A stretch of DNA of 64,000 nt. Source: JAVVHH01 sp963835135 (GTDB lineage: Bacteria > Pseudomonadota > Alphaproteobacteria > Acetobacterales > Acetobacteraceae). The stretch's first letter is position 1, and each line of letters begins with the position of its first letter. A model generated the notes under the pieces. It saw nothing but the letters and a program-made list of their open reading frames with translations, searched no databases and was not told the DNA's origin. Both the position numbers and the translations under genes were made by a program. This document shows positions 37,372-46,576 of the stretch, in pieces. The stretch lies in assembly GCA_963835135.1 (NCBI GenBank), contig CAWIEF010000002.1:1-64000 (forward strand), in the 5' to 3' direction.

Positions 37372-38178
37372 ATGCGACAAGCCTACGTGCACGGCTACGA
37401 CCCGGTGGAGGGTCGCCGCCTTCAAGATCAAGCTCGCACTCTGCAAGCCTTGCTCCACCACGACACCGCCTACTCCGCCGGTAGCCGGGTTTTGGAGGCT
37501 GGGTGCGGCGTCGGAGCCCAGACGATCCCGCTCATCCAGGCCAGCCCTGAGGCGAACATCACCTGTCTCGACATCGCCGCCGAGTCACTTCTTGCGGCCG
37601 AGGCACGGGTTGCAATCGCCGGACTACCGCGCCCTACTTTCCAGCAGGGCGATATCCGGGCGCTTCCGTTCGACGATGCCGTATTCGACCATGCCTTCAT
37701 CTGCTTCGTGCTCGAGCACCTGCCCGACCCTGACGCGGCGTTGACCGAACTATGCCGCGTTGTGCGGCCAGGCGGCACCTTGACCGTCATCGACGGCGAC
37801 CACGGCTCCACGCTGTTCCATCCCGACGACCCGAATGCCCGTCGCGCGATCCAATGCCAAGTGGAGCTGCAGCGCCAAGCGGGTGGCGACGCGCACATCG
37901 GCCGTCGCCTCTACCCGTTACTGACATCGGCCGGGTTGCACTCCGTCCAGGTCTCGCCTCGGCTGGTCTACGTCGACGCGAGCCGCCCGGCGTTCGTGCA
38001 GGGGTTCATCCGCGACACCTTCACCGCCATGGTTGCAGGGGTCCGTGACGAAGCCGTCCGGAGTGGACTGATCGATGCCGCCAGCTTCGATGCCGGTATC
38101 CGCGCACTTCTCCGCACGACGGAGCCGGACGGCGTTTTCTGCTATACGTTTTTCAAGGCAATGGGCGTGAAGCGCTGA
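37372..38178 (+). CDS. SAM-dependent methyltransferase (class I)
   Basis: A 268-residue methyltransferase with SAM motif I VLEAGCGVGAQT (residues ~40-51), motif II LDIAAESLLAAE, and motif IV region DHAFICFVLEHLPDP followed by VRPGGTLTVID. The N-terminal YVHGYDPVEGRRLQDQA and the acceptor-side C-terminal half are typical of UbiE/Methyltransf_11-like enzymes acting on small molecules. The acceptor cannot be named. A GAGGG site precedes the ATG. It lies 25 bp after holC. Confidence 0.85.
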   Translation: MRQAYVHGYDPVEGRRLQDQARTLQALLHHDTAYSAGSRVLEAGCGVGAQTIPLIQASPEANITCLDIAAESLLAAEARVAIAGLPRPTFQQGDIRALPFDDAVFDHAFICFVLEHLPDPDAALTELCRVVRPGGTLTVIDGDHGSTLFHPDDPNARRAIQCQVELQRQAGGDAHIGRRLYPLLTSAGLHSVQVSPRLVYVDASRPAFVQGFIRDTFTAMVAGVRDEAVRSGLIDAASFDAGIRALLRTTEPDGVFCYTFFKAMGVKR

Positions 38179-38192
38179 ACCTTCGCGATGCC

Positions 38193-38375
38193 TCAGGTCT
38201 CGGTAGTGTCATGCTGGGGCTTGGGGGGACGCGCCTGCCCGTTCAGCGGCGCGGGTGCCCATTCGTCCGTGATCAGCCCTTGCTGGGCGCTGATGTCGTT
38301 CAGCTCGGCCGATGTCGGCGGGCGCGGGACGCCGTCCGCTTTGCCGGGCCAATCGTTCGAAATGTCGTCCTGCAT
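38193..38375 (-). CDS. Small hypothetical protein
   Basis: A 60-residue acidic, proline-rich protein beginning MQDDISNDWPGKADGVPRPP, with no signal or membrane segment. The ATG at 38375 is preceded by GGAG at six bases, which supports it as a real gene over the longer frame starting at 38426. No family is recognised. It is convergent with the methyltransferase gene, 14 bp apart. Confidence 0.5.
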   Translation of the reverse strand: MQDDISNDWPGKADGVPRPPTSAELNDISAQQGLITDEWAPAPLNGQARPPKPQHDTTET

Positions 38376-38475
38376 GCCAACTCCAGCGCTTTGGCGTTTA
38401 AAGTCGCTGCTGGCCGCGGGTTCCAACTGAACGTTCGAGTGGCCGTGCCGTTAGCACCGCTCGGATCGGAGGGGG

Positions 38476-39033
38476 ATGGCTGTGGCGGATGCGGCAGGGT
38501 GGGTGGCGTTGGCGGCGACGTGCATCGCGGCGCTGATGACGGCATCGAACCTGGGCGTGCGTGTCACAGGATGGGGTTTCGTGGTGTTCACCCTCGGTGC
38601 GGCCGCTTGGGTCACCGTTGGCCTGTTCACCCACCAGACGCAGTTGCTCTACTCCAACCTCTTCCTCCTCGCAGTGGACATCTTCGGCTCATGGCGATGG
38701 CTGGGCCACCGCGCTCGGATCGCAGACACGGTGGACGCGGAGCAAAGACGCAGTGAACGCCGCGCCGGCGAGCCGCTCTTTTCGGTCGCGACACTCGATG
38801 GCATGCCGGTCAGTTCGGCTGATGGCGAGGTTGTGGCGCACGCCGTCGACGCGCTGGCAGCCTGCGGCGGCGGCGGTATCGATTACTTAATCGTGCGAGT
38901 GGGTGGGGTCGGCGGCATCGGCAAGTCGTTGCACCGGCTGCCGTGGTCGGAGGCGTCGATCGTCGACGGCACGATCCGGACGAAACTCGGCAGCGACACG
39001 ATCTCACGCCTGCCCGAGGCGGCCGAGAGCTGA
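38476..39033 (+). CDS. Membrane protein with PRC-barrel-like domain
   Basis: A 185-residue protein. Three hydrophobic segments occupy the first ~75 residues (AAGWVALAATCIAALMTASN, VVFTLGAAAWVTVGLF and YSNLFLLAVDIF). After a charged linker comes a domain with FSVATLDGMPVSSADGE and YLIVRVGGVGG, then LHRLPWSEASI, which resembles a PRC-barrel fold. PRC barrels anchor or store other factors near membranes or RNA-processing complexes; the role here is not known. The last codons abut the convergent diguanylate cyclase stop. Confidence 0.7.
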   Translation: MAVADAAGWVALAATCIAALMTASNLGVRVTGWGFVVFTLGAAAWVTVGLFTHQTQLLYSNLFLLAVDIFGSWRWLGHRARIADTVDAEQRRSERRAGEPLFSVATLDGMPVSSADGEVVAHAVDALAACGGGGIDYLIVRVGGVGGIGKSLHRLPWSEASIVDGTIRTKLGSDTISRLPEAAES

Positions 39034-39034
39034 G

Positions 39035-40681
39035 TCATCCGTCGTTCACGGCCGGGCACCATGCCATGTCGAGCGCGCGTTCCTTGGATCTCGCCGACGC
39101 GGCACGATTCCGGCCACTACGCTTGGCTTCATAGAGGGCCTGGTCGGCCGCCTGGATCAACGTCTCGGGCGCTTCGCCAAGCTCACCGGGTGCGCCGACG
39201 GCAAGCCCAACGCTCACCGTGACCCAATGCAGCGGAGAGGCGGCATGGGTGAGTTCCAAGCGCCTGACCGCCGCGACGACCCGCTCGGCCAGTTCCAGCG
39301 CTTTCGCCGGGTCGATATTAGGCGCCAGCAGGGCGATCTCCTCGCCGCCGAACCGTGCTGTGACGTCCAAAGTCGATCGAGCCTCGCCCGCGACGGCTTG
39401 TGCGATCCGGCGCAGGCAATCATCGCCGGCAAGGTGGCCATAACTGTCGTTGAAGAGTTTGAAATAGTCGACATCGACCATCAGGACCGCAAGCGAGCCA
39501 CCGGACCGGCCGGCCCGGAACCACTCGCGTTCCAAGGCTCTGTCGAAGCAGCGCCGGTTGGCGAGCCCGGTGAGAGGGTCGCTGAGCGTCATTTGCTCGA
39601 GCTTGGAGTCGCGAGCCTGGATTTGTTCGACCGCCCTGTTCAGGGTCTCTCCCAACACCCTGAGTTCGCTCACGCCGAGCGTCTGCAGGGCGACGCGGGC
39701 TTCGAGATCTCCACCACTCAACCGCAGCGCCATTCCGGCGAGCACCGAGAGCGGCCGCACAATCGAGATCTCGGCGACGCACCAGGCGACCAGGATGCCT
39801 GCCAACAGGACGGCTCCGGTCGTGAGCAGACCGAGCACGAGCTGCTGATTGGCATACTCGAGGACCGCCGATTTTCGCATCCTGACCAGCACCGTCGAAT
39901 GCAGGCCTTGGTCCGACGGCAACCATCGAAAGGCGACGATCTCGGTCTGGCCACCATCGTCGGCGGTCTCGATCGTTCCCCCCGGCGAGGTCCTCATTGC
40001 GGCGATCAGCCGCGGCGACAGTTGGTCTCCGGTGACTTGGCTCGAGGAGGCGGAATGCGCAATGATGGAACCGGAGCGGACATCGACGATTTGCACGGAT
40101 GCGCCGGTCGACTCGGAGAGTTTGGTGGCGATGTCTGAGAACCAGGACAATTTCATCAGCGCGCTGATCGCACCCTGGCTTTCGGTGGAGCCGGGTTGCC
40201 GCAAGCCGGACGCGACGATGACGCCCAGATAGCCCTTGGCCCGCGAAATCAATAGGTCGCTCACCACGGTCGCTGGGGCGTCTGGAGCCGTCGCCTCCTG
40301 AAACCAGGCGCGATCGGCCAGGTTGTATGTGGGTGGGATCGGCTGTGCGCTCGTGCACGCGACCGACCCGTCCGCGCGCTCGACCGCGATGAGGTCCACG
40401 CGAGGGTGCTCATTGGTAATGTCGCGCAGGAGCTGGTGGCACTCGCCTTGACTGGCGTTGACGATCACCGGGACGCGGGTCAGAACGCGGGTCAGGTTCG
40501 ACGCTTCGGCCAGCGAGTCGTTCTCCTGTGCGGCCGCGAGGCTCGCGAGTTCCTCCGCGCGGGTCACTGCGCGTGCGATGGCGCGCTCGCGCGTTTGGGC
40601 CGAGGCCCATAGTTGATAGCCAACGGTCGGCGCTGCGAGCGCGACAGCCAGCACGGCAAGACGTAAGCGGATGCCAGACAC
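39035..40681 (-). CDS. Diguanylate cyclase with dCache-type sensor and HAMP
   Basis: A 548-residue membrane protein. There are two membrane segments, near residues 7-23 and 278-300, enclosing a periplasmic dCache-like sensor (SVACTSAQPIPPTYNLADRAWFQEA, typical of these domains). A HAMP linker follows, then a GGDEF domain with DPLTGLANRRCFDRAL, DVDYFKLFNDSYGHLAGDD and the active-site signature GGEEI near residue 445. It makes c-di-GMP. The inhibitory RxxD site five residues before the signature is not intact (STLD), so product inhibition is probably absent. It is convergent with the PRC-like gene. Confidence 0.93.
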   Translation of the reverse strand: MSGIRLRLAVLAVALAAPTVGYQLWASAQTRERAIARAVTRAEELASLAAAQENDSLAEASNLTRVLTRVPVIVNASQGECHQLLRDITNEHPRVDLIAVERADGSVACTSAQPIPPTYNLADRAWFQEATAPDAPATVVSDLLISRAKGYLGVIVASGLRQPGSTESQGAISALMKLSWFSDIATKLSESTGASVQIVDVRSGSIIAHSASSSQVTGDQLSPRLIAAMRTSPGGTIETADDGGQTEIVAFRWLPSDQGLHSTVLVRMRKSAVLEYANQQLVLGLLTTGAVLLAGILVAWCVAEISIVRPLSVLAGMALRLSGGDLEARVALQTLGVSELRVLGETLNRAVEQIQARDSKLEQMTLSDPLTGLANRRCFDRALEREWFRAGRSGGSLAVLMVDVDYFKLFNDSYGHLAGDDCLRRIAQAVAGEARSTLDVTARFGGEEIALLAPNIDPAKALELAERVVAAVRRLELTHAASPLHWVTVSVGLAVGAPGELGEAPETLIQAADQALYEAKRSGRNRAASARSKERALDMAWCPAVNDG

Positions 40682-40837
40682 TACATTGTCGCCCGAGCTA
40701 CCCGCCTACACTGCGGCATCGCGGTTAACGCGAGGTGAAGCCACGCAAAACCGCGAGGAGGACGCGTGGACCGCCCCTTGTCCGACCTTGCGCGGTCTCG
40801 GTAGGCTGCGGGCGGAAACGCTCAGTCGGGAGAACGC

Positions 40838-41914
40838 ATGCGCCATCACAAGATCGCCGCGATGGGCGGCGACGGGATCGGGCCGGAGGTCGTCGATGCC
40901 GCCGTCGAGGTTCTCAAGATATGCGCCGAGCGTGACGGCCAATTCACCCTTGACTTCGAGGCGTTCGACTGGGGCTCGGACTACTACAAGACGCACGGCG
41001 TCATGATGCCTGCGGACGGCGCCGATCAGCTCCGTCGGTTCGACGCCATCCTGTTCGGGGCCGTGGGCGCGCCGGACATCCCGGACCACATCACGCTCTG
41101 GGGCCTGCGCCTGGCGATTTGCCAGCCGCTCGACCAATACGCCAACGTGCGCCCGACCCGCATCCTGCCGGGCATTACCAGCCCGCTCCGCCACGTGTCC
41201 GGCCCCGAGCTGGATTGGGTCATCGTGCGCGAGAACTCCGAGGGCGAGTATTCCGGCGTGGGCGGCCGCGTGCATCGCGGATTGCCGATCGAAGTCGCGA
41301 CCGACGTCTCCATCATGACCCGGCCCGGCGTGCAGCGCATCATCCGCTACGCCTTCCAACTCGCCCGGTCCCGCCCGCGCAAGCTGCTGACCGTGGTGAC
41401 GAAAAGCAATGCGCAGCGCCACGCGATGGTCATGTGGGACGAAATCGCGGCCGAGGTGGCGGCCGAGTTCCCGGACGTGACCTGGGACAAAATGCTGGTC
41501 GACGCAATGACCATGCGCATGGTGATCAAGCCCGAAACGCTCGACACCATCGTTGCCACCAACCTGCATGCCGACATCCTGTCCGACCTCGCGGCGGCAC
41601 TCGCCGGCTCGCTCGGGATCGCGCCGACGGCGAACCTCAACCCCGAGCGGGATGCCCCCTCCATGTTCGAGCCGATCCACGGCTCGGCGTTCGACATCAC
41701 CGGCAAGGGCGTGGCCAACCCGGTGGCGACGTTCTGGACCGCATCGATGATGCTCGAACATCTGGGCGAGAAGCCGGCCGCAGACCGGCTGATGAAGGCC
41801 GTTGAACGCGTGACGGCCGACCCGGCCCTGCACACACCCGACCTTGGCGGCACGGCCACCACGAAGCAGGTCACCGCCGCGGTGTGCAACGCACTGCGCC
41901 AGGCCAACGATTGA
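40838..41914 (+). CDS. Tartrate/D-malate dehydrogenase or isopropylmalate dehydrogenase-like
   Basis: A 358-residue decarboxylating dehydrogenase of the LeuB/TtuC/DmlA superfamily. Visible segments are GGDGIGPEVVDAA, FDWGSDYYKTHGVMMPADG, LYANVRP-like QYANVRPTRILPG, WVIVRENSEGEYSGVGG, and the metal/NAD regions DAMTMRMVIKPETLDTIVATNLHADILSDLAA and EPIHGSAFDITGKGVANP. The wording of these blocks is that of tartrate dehydrogenase/decarboxylase (TtuC) or D-malate dehydrogenase rather than LeuB. The reaction is NAD-dependent oxidation, with decarboxylation of a 2-hydroxy acid. No leu genes are near. About 155 bp without a gene precede it. Confidence 0.85.
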   Translation: MRHHKIAAMGGDGIGPEVVDAAVEVLKICAERDGQFTLDFEAFDWGSDYYKTHGVMMPADGADQLRRFDAILFGAVGAPDIPDHITLWGLRLAICQPLDQYANVRPTRILPGITSPLRHVSGPELDWVIVRENSEGEYSGVGGRVHRGLPIEVATDVSIMTRPGVQRIIRYAFQLARSRPRKLLTVVTKSNAQRHAMVMWDEIAAEVAAEFPDVTWDKMLVDAMTMRMVIKPETLDTIVATNLHADILSDLAAALAGSLGIAPTANLNPERDAPSMFEPIHGSAFDITGKGVANPVATFWTASMMLEHLGEKPAADRLMKAVERVTADPALHTPDLGGTATTKQVTAAVCNALRQAND

Positions 41915-41920
41915 CGCGCG

Positions 41921-42370
41921 TCACAGCGCCTTGGCCATGTAGACCCGCTTGAAGCCTCTCTCCTCGGCACGATGCGTCTCCACATAGCCGAGGCGCGAAT
42001 ACAGGGCGATGTTCTCCGTCATGGCTTCGTGGGTATAGAGCTTGAGCCAGCGATGGCCGCCCGCGCGTGCCGAATGCTCCGCGAAGAGCAGCATCGCGCG
42101 GCCCAGCCCTTGACCGTGCGCCTCGGGGACGACGGCGACGTTGTCCAGCAGCATCCCGTCTGGTTTGGGGATCAGCACCAGGATCGCCTGGACGGCGCCG
42201 CCCCGTTCGATCAGGTGCACCCGACCGTCGCCGATCAGGGCGGCGTAGTCGTCCAGCATGGGCCCGGGCTCGCGGCCGATCCGGCTGATGTATGGCGTGT
42301 AGGCCCGGCGAACGACGCTCTCGACGGCGCCCACATCGTGCAGCGTCGCTTGTCTCGGGGTGAATGCCAT
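41921..42370 (-). CDS. GNAT-family N-acetyltransferase
   Basis: A 149-residue acetyltransferase. The acetyl-CoA binding motif A is LLDNVAVVPEAHGQGLGRAML (core QGLGRA), and motif B is LKLYTHEAMTENIALYSRLGYVETHR. The start ATG at 42370 carries GAGG upstream. The acceptor is unknown. It is convergent with the tartrate-type dehydrogenase (6 bp apart) and divergent from the DUF3750 gene. Confidence 0.85.
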   Translation of the reverse strand: MAFTPRQATLHDVGAVESVVRRAYTPYISRIGREPGPMLDDYAALIGDGRVHLIERGGAVQAILVLIPKPDGMLLDNVAVVPEAHGQGLGRAMLLFAEHSARAGGHRWLKLYTHEAMTENIALYSRLGYVETHRAEERGFKRVYMAKAL

Positions 42371-42418
42371 GTCTCGAACCTCGTTGAAGCCCGGCACGCA
42401 GCACCAATTTAGCGCGGG

Positions 42419-43261
42419 ATGCCAGCGTCGAGGATCATCCTGACCCTGTTCGTGCTCTTCTACGTGGTGCCGCTCGCGACCTCGGCGGTCCTCTATTGGA
42501 GGACCGGTATCGGCGGCGACTGGTGGACGGCCGATCGCTCCAGCGCCGGGCTGCTGCCGCCGGCCGCGCAGTCGCGCGATGCGGCGGTGCGGGTGTATGC
42601 AGCGCCGACCGTGCGGTGGCGCGGTATCTTCGCCGTGCATTGCTGGATCGTGCTCAAGCCGGAAGGCGCGCCGACGTACACGCGCTACGACTACACGGCT
42701 TGGGGCGAGCCGATCCGCCGCAACGGCTTCGAGCCGGATGGCCGTTGGTTCGGAAGCGTGCCGCAGACTGTGTTCGCCGCCGACGGCCCGGCGGCGGCCG
42801 CGCTGATCCCGCGCCTTCAGGCCGCGATCGACGCCTACAAATTCCGCAACGTCGGCGACTACCACGCCTGGCCGGGTCCGAACTCGAACACGTTCGTCGC
42901 CGCCGTGCTCGCAGCGACGCCGGAAGTCAAGGTTGCTCTGCCGCCGAATGCGATCGGCAAAGACTATCCCTATGACGGACGCTGGCTGCGCGGCACGCCG
43001 TCTGGCACCGGGTTGCAAGTGACCCTGGGCGGCTATGCCGGCCTCACCCTCGGCTGGGTGGAGGGAATCGAGGTCAATCTCCTGGCGGCCGTTGCCGGGA
43101 TCGACCTCCGGCGCCCCGCGATCAAGCTGCCCGGATTGGGCCGGATCGGTCTGTCCGCTCGTTCAGGGCCGCCAACGTCGCAGCAGAAGCGCATTGCCGA
43201 CGACGCTGACGCTGCTCAGCGCCATGGCTGCGCCGGCGATCACCGGATCGAGCAAACCTGA
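42419..43261 (+). CDS. DUF3750 family protein
   Basis: A 280-residue protein with an N-terminal membrane segment (IILTLFVLFYVVPLATSAVL). Family signatures are AVHCWIVLKPEGAPTYTRYD, YKFRNVGDYHAWPGPNSNTF and YDGRWLRGTPSGTG. The function of DUF3750 is not established; the fold hints at a small-peptidase or papain-like type through the WPGPNSNTFV block. Its last ~33 codons overlap the 3' end of copA on the other strand and look unlike the rest of the protein (Asp/Gln/His-rich tail), so this tail may be a read-through. Confidence 0.8.
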   Translation: MPASRIILTLFVLFYVVPLATSAVLYWRTGIGGDWWTADRSSAGLLPPAAQSRDAAVRVYAAPTVRWRGIFAVHCWIVLKPEGAPTYTRYDYTAWGEPIRRNGFEPDGRWFGSVPQTVFAADGPAAAALIPRLQAAIDAYKFRNVGDYHAWPGPNSNTFVAAVLAATPEVKVALPPNAIGKDYPYDGRWLRGTPSGTGLQVTLGGYAGLTLGWVEGIEVNLLAAVAGIDLRRPAIKLPGLGRIGLSARSGPPTSQQKRIADDADAAQRHGCAGDHRIEQT

Positions 43262-45352
43262 CGCGGCGAGCGGGATGCCGAGCACGTTATAGACGAACGC
43301 CCACGCCAATCCCTGCCGGATCTTCGCGTAGGTGCGCCTGGAGATGTCGAGCGCGGCTGGAACGAGCGCCGGGTCGCCGCGCATGAGGGTGATGCTGGCC
43401 GTATGCATGGCGACGTCGGTTCCGGTCGCCATGGCGATGCCGAGATCGGCAGCAGCCAGGGCGGGCGCGTCGTTGATGCCGTCGCCGACCATGGCCACGA
43501 CGCGGCCCTGGCTCCGCAGCCGGGTGACCGCGTCCGCCTTGGCGTCCGGCAAGACGTCGGCGATGACGGTCGCAATGCCCACGGCCGATGCCGTCATTTT
43601 CGCGGCGCCTGGACCGTCGCCGGTCAGCATCACCGTGTCGAGTCCCGACGCCTGCAATGCCGCGACTGCAGCGGCGGCGCCGGGCTTGGGCTTGTCGCCG
43701 AACGCGATGAAGCCGAGCAGGCGGCCGGACCCGCCGAGCCAGGAGAGCGTCTGCCCGCCGGTCTCCAACGCCGCGGCACGGGCCTCCAACGCTCCAGTCG
43801 CGATCCCTTGCTCCTCGAGCAGCCGCCGGTTGCCAAGGACGTAGCTGACCCCGCCCACATCGGCCGATACGCCCCGGCCGGCCAAGGCGCGGAACGCCGT
43901 GACCTCGCCCGGCACAACCGCGCCATCGGCTGCCGCCCGGGCCCGGACGGCGCTGGCGAGCGGGTGCTCGCTGCCCGATTGCAGGGCTGCCGCGAGGCCT
44001 AGCACCAAGCGCGGATCAGCCCCGCCAACCTCGATCACCTCGGGACGGCCCTCGGTCAGCGTCCCCGTCTTGTCGAACACGACGGTCGTGACGGCATGGG
44101 CCAGTTCGAGCGGTCCAGCATCCTTGATCAGGATGCCGTGCCGGGCTGCCACGCCCGTGCCGGCCATGATCGCCGTGGGCGTGGCCAACCCGAGCGCGCA
44201 CGGACAGGCGATCACGAGCACGGCGACCGCGTTCAGGATCGCGCCGGTTGCCTCGCCGGTCGCCGCCCACCAGCCCACGAGGGTGGCCAGCGCGATGACC
44301 AGAACAACGGGCACGAACATGGCGCTCACGCGGTCGACCAATCGCTGGATCGGCGCCTTGGACGCCTGTGCGCCCTCGACCAGGCGGACGATCTTGGCGA
44401 GCACGGTCTCGGCGCCCACCGCCTTGGTCTCGATGACCAGCATGCCGTCGGTGTTGATCGAGCCGCCGGTGACGTTCGCGCCCGGCGCCTTCCCGACCGG
44501 GAAGCTCTCGCCCGTCAGCATCGATTCGTCGACGCTGCCGCTGCCCTCGACGACGACGCCGTCGACCGGAATCCGCTCGCCGGGGCGCACGACGACCAGA
44601 TCGCCGATCCCGACCGCGGCGAGCGCCCGCTCCACCTCGGCGCCCCCCCGGCGCACGCGGGCCGTGTCGGGCCGCAGATCCATCAGCGCCTTGATCGCCG
44701 AGCCGGTCCGCCGCTTGGCCCGCGTTTCCAGCCACTTGCCGAGCAGGATGAAGGTGATGAGCAGCGCCGAGGACTCGAAGTAGAGGTGCGGCGGATGGTC
44801 CGGCGCGGCGGTCAGCAGCAGATAGACGCTCAAGCCCCACGCGGCAGACGTCCCGAGCGCCACGAGCAGGTCCATGTTCCCGCTGCCCGCCCGCACGGCC
44901 TTCGCGCCCGCGACATAGAACCGCCAGCCGAGCCAGAACTGCACCGGCGTCGCCAGCGCGAACTGAGCCCAGCCCGGCAGCATCCAGTCGGCGCCGAAGA
45001 GGCCACCCGCCATGCCGAGCAGCAGCGGCGCAGACAGCGCGGCCGCCCCGACCAGCCGCCACAGATCATGCCGGTCGCGTGCCACCACCGTATCCTGCTG
45101 GCGGGGACCGGCACTCGCGGGCTGGGCCGCATAGCCGGCGCGCGCGACCGCGGCGCTGAGGGTTTCCGCCGTCACCGATGGATCCAGCATCGTCACGCGC
45201 GCCTTCTCGGTCGCGAGATTGACCGACGCCGAGCCTACGCCCGGCACCGCCGCCAGCGCCTGCTCGACCCGCCGGACGCACGAGGCGCAGGTCATGCCCT
45301 GCACTGCCAGGTCGATCTCGGGCGTAAGTTTTTCTCTGGTCAGCGCATTCAT
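43163..45352 (-). CDS. copA: Copper-translocating P-type ATPase CopA
   Basis: A 729-residue P1B-type ATPase that exports Cu+ from the cytosol. It has one N-terminal metal-binding domain (GMTCASCVRR near residue 19), LTGES in the actuator domain, the intramembrane CPC at about residue 382, DKTGTLT with phosphorylated Asp at about 426, SEHPLA and GDGINDAPAL. The last helices carry YN and MALSSVSVV, the Cu+ ligand pattern of subgroup 1B-1. A PLP enzyme gene follows closely upstream on the same strand but is functionally unrelated. Its 3' end overlaps DUF3750 by 99 bp. No CueR-type regulator is nearby. Confidence 0.95.
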   Translation of the reverse strand: MNALTREKLTPEIDLAVQGMTCASCVRRVEQALAAVPGVGSASVNLATEKARVTMLDPSVTAETLSAAVARAGYAAQPASAGPRQQDTVVARDRHDLWRLVGAAALSAPLLLGMAGGLFGADWMLPGWAQFALATPVQFWLGWRFYVAGAKAVRAGSGNMDLLVALGTSAAWGLSVYLLLTAAPDHPPHLYFESSALLITFILLGKWLETRAKRRTGSAIKALMDLRPDTARVRRGGAEVERALAAVGIGDLVVVRPGERIPVDGVVVEGSGSVDESMLTGESFPVGKAPGANVTGGSINTDGMLVIETKAVGAETVLAKIVRLVEGAQASKAPIQRLVDRVSAMFVPVVLVIALATLVGWWAATGEATGAILNAVAVLVIACPCALGLATPTAIMAGTGVAARHGILIKDAGPLELAHAVTTVVFDKTGTLTEGRPEVIEVGGADPRLVLGLAAALQSGSEHPLASAVRARAAADGAVVPGEVTAFRALAGRGVSADVGGVSYVLGNRRLLEEQGIATGALEARAAALETGGQTLSWLGGSGRLLGFIAFGDKPKPGAAAAVAALQASGLDTVMLTGDGPGAAKMTASAVGIATVIADVLPDAKADAVTRLRSQGRVVAMVGDGINDAPALAAADLGIAMATGTDVAMHTASITLMRGDPALVPAALDISRRTYAKIRQGLAWAFVYNVLGIPLAASGLLDPVIAGAAMALSSVSVVGNALLLRRWRP

Positions 45353-45371
45353 GCGTTGTCAGATGGGGCGA

Positions 45372-46511
45372 TCACATCCGGATTGCCACGTGGGACAGCG
45401 CCTGCTCGAGATCGGCGATCAGGTCGCCCGCCGCCTCCAGCCCCACCGATAGCCGGATCAGCGTCGGCGGACAGTCCGATCCAGGTCCCTCCGTCGTGAG
45501 CCGATGCTCGGCTAGGCTCTCGGTCGATCCCAGGGACGTCGCCCGACGGAACACGCGCAGTTTGCTGCACACGGCCAGCGCGTCCGCCGCCGCCGCGCCG
45601 GTCTGGAAGGACAGCATGCCGCCGAAGCCGCACGCGAACTGTTTGGCCGCAATCGGGTGCGATAGGTTGGCCGGCAGCCCCGGATAATGGACCGCGCTGA
45701 TTGCGGGATGCGATGCCAGGAACTCCGCCACCTGGAGGCATGAGGCGGAACATCGCTCCATGCGCAGCGCCAACGTCCGCATGCCGCGCAGCAGCAGCCA
45801 CGCTTCGAACGGCGGCAGTACGCTGCCGTGTTGCGTCCTCGCCTCGGTGATGGCCTGCCAGCAGTCGTCATCGTGCGCCGCGACGAGCACCCCGGCGAGG
45901 AGGTCGCCGTGCCCGTTGAGGTATTTCGTGGCCGAGTGCAGCACGAGATCCGCGCCCAGCCGCAAGGGCGTGCACAGGATGGGCGTCGCGACGGTCGCAT
46001 CGACCAGCAATTTCGCACCGGCTGCGCGCGCCAGCGCTGCCAGCGCAGCGATGTCCGGCACGCGCCAGAGCGGGTTGGTCGGGCACTCCGACCAGATCAG
46101 CCGCGTCTGCCCAGGCCGCAGCGCCCGGCGCACGGCGTCCAGATCGGTCAGGTCGACCTGGTCCACCGCCACACGCCACCGCGCCCCGAATGCGCGGAAG
46201 ATGCGCGCGAACTCGTAGTAGGTCGCGCTGTCGAACAACACGTGGTCGCCGGGCCGCAACGTCGCCAGAAGCGCTTGCGGGATGGCGGCGGCGGAGGTGA
46301 ACGCAGCGGCAACGGCGCCGTGTTCCAGCGTGGTCATCAGAGACTCGACCAGCAGCGCGGCGCTGTTCCCGGACCGCCCGTAGGAGCTCGCGACGTCGGT
46401 CAACGCCCCCTCCGGACGGCTGGTCACCCCCAAGTGAAGGGGTGGCACGAGCGCTCCTGTCGGCCCATCGCTGAAGTGGTCGAGCTGGGCGAGGATCGTG
46501 GCGGGAGTCAT
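45372..46511 (-). CDS. Cys/Met metabolism PLP-dependent transferase (cystathionine gamma-lyase/synthase family)
   Basis: A 379-residue fold-type I PLP enzyme. The PLP lysine is in LHSATKYLNGHGDLLAG, preceded by LLVDATVATPILCTPL and WSECPTNPLWRV. The C-terminal SLGSTESLAEH and RLSVGLE segments match cystathionine gamma-lyase, gamma-synthase or methionine gamma-lyase-like enzymes. It could cleave or form C-S bonds in amino acids. The start ATG at 46511 faces the M20/ABC cassette, only about 65 bp away. The divergent arrangement suggests shared regulation of sulphur amino-acid use, which is inference. Confidence 0.85.
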   Translation of the reverse strand: MTPATILAQLDHFSDGPTGALVPPLHLGVTSRPEGALTDVASSYGRSGNSAALLVESLMTTLEHGAVAAAFTSAAAIPQALLATLRPGDHVLFDSATYYEFARIFRAFGARWRVAVDQVDLTDLDAVRRALRPGQTRLIWSECPTNPLWRVPDIAALAALARAAGAKLLVDATVATPILCTPLRLGADLVLHSATKYLNGHGDLLAGVLVAAHDDDCWQAITEARTQHGSVLPPFEAWLLLRGMRTLALRMERCSASCLQVAEFLASHPAISAVHYPGLPANLSHPIAAKQFACGFGGMLSFQTGAAAADALAVCSKLRVFRRATSLGSTESLAEHRLTTEGPGSDCPPTLIRLSVGLEAAGDLIADLEQALSHVAIRM

Positions 46512-46576
46512 CGGCGGCAAGCTATGCCTTGGATTTGAGCATTGTCGATCCGGGCCCTGCCGCATACCGTGACGGT

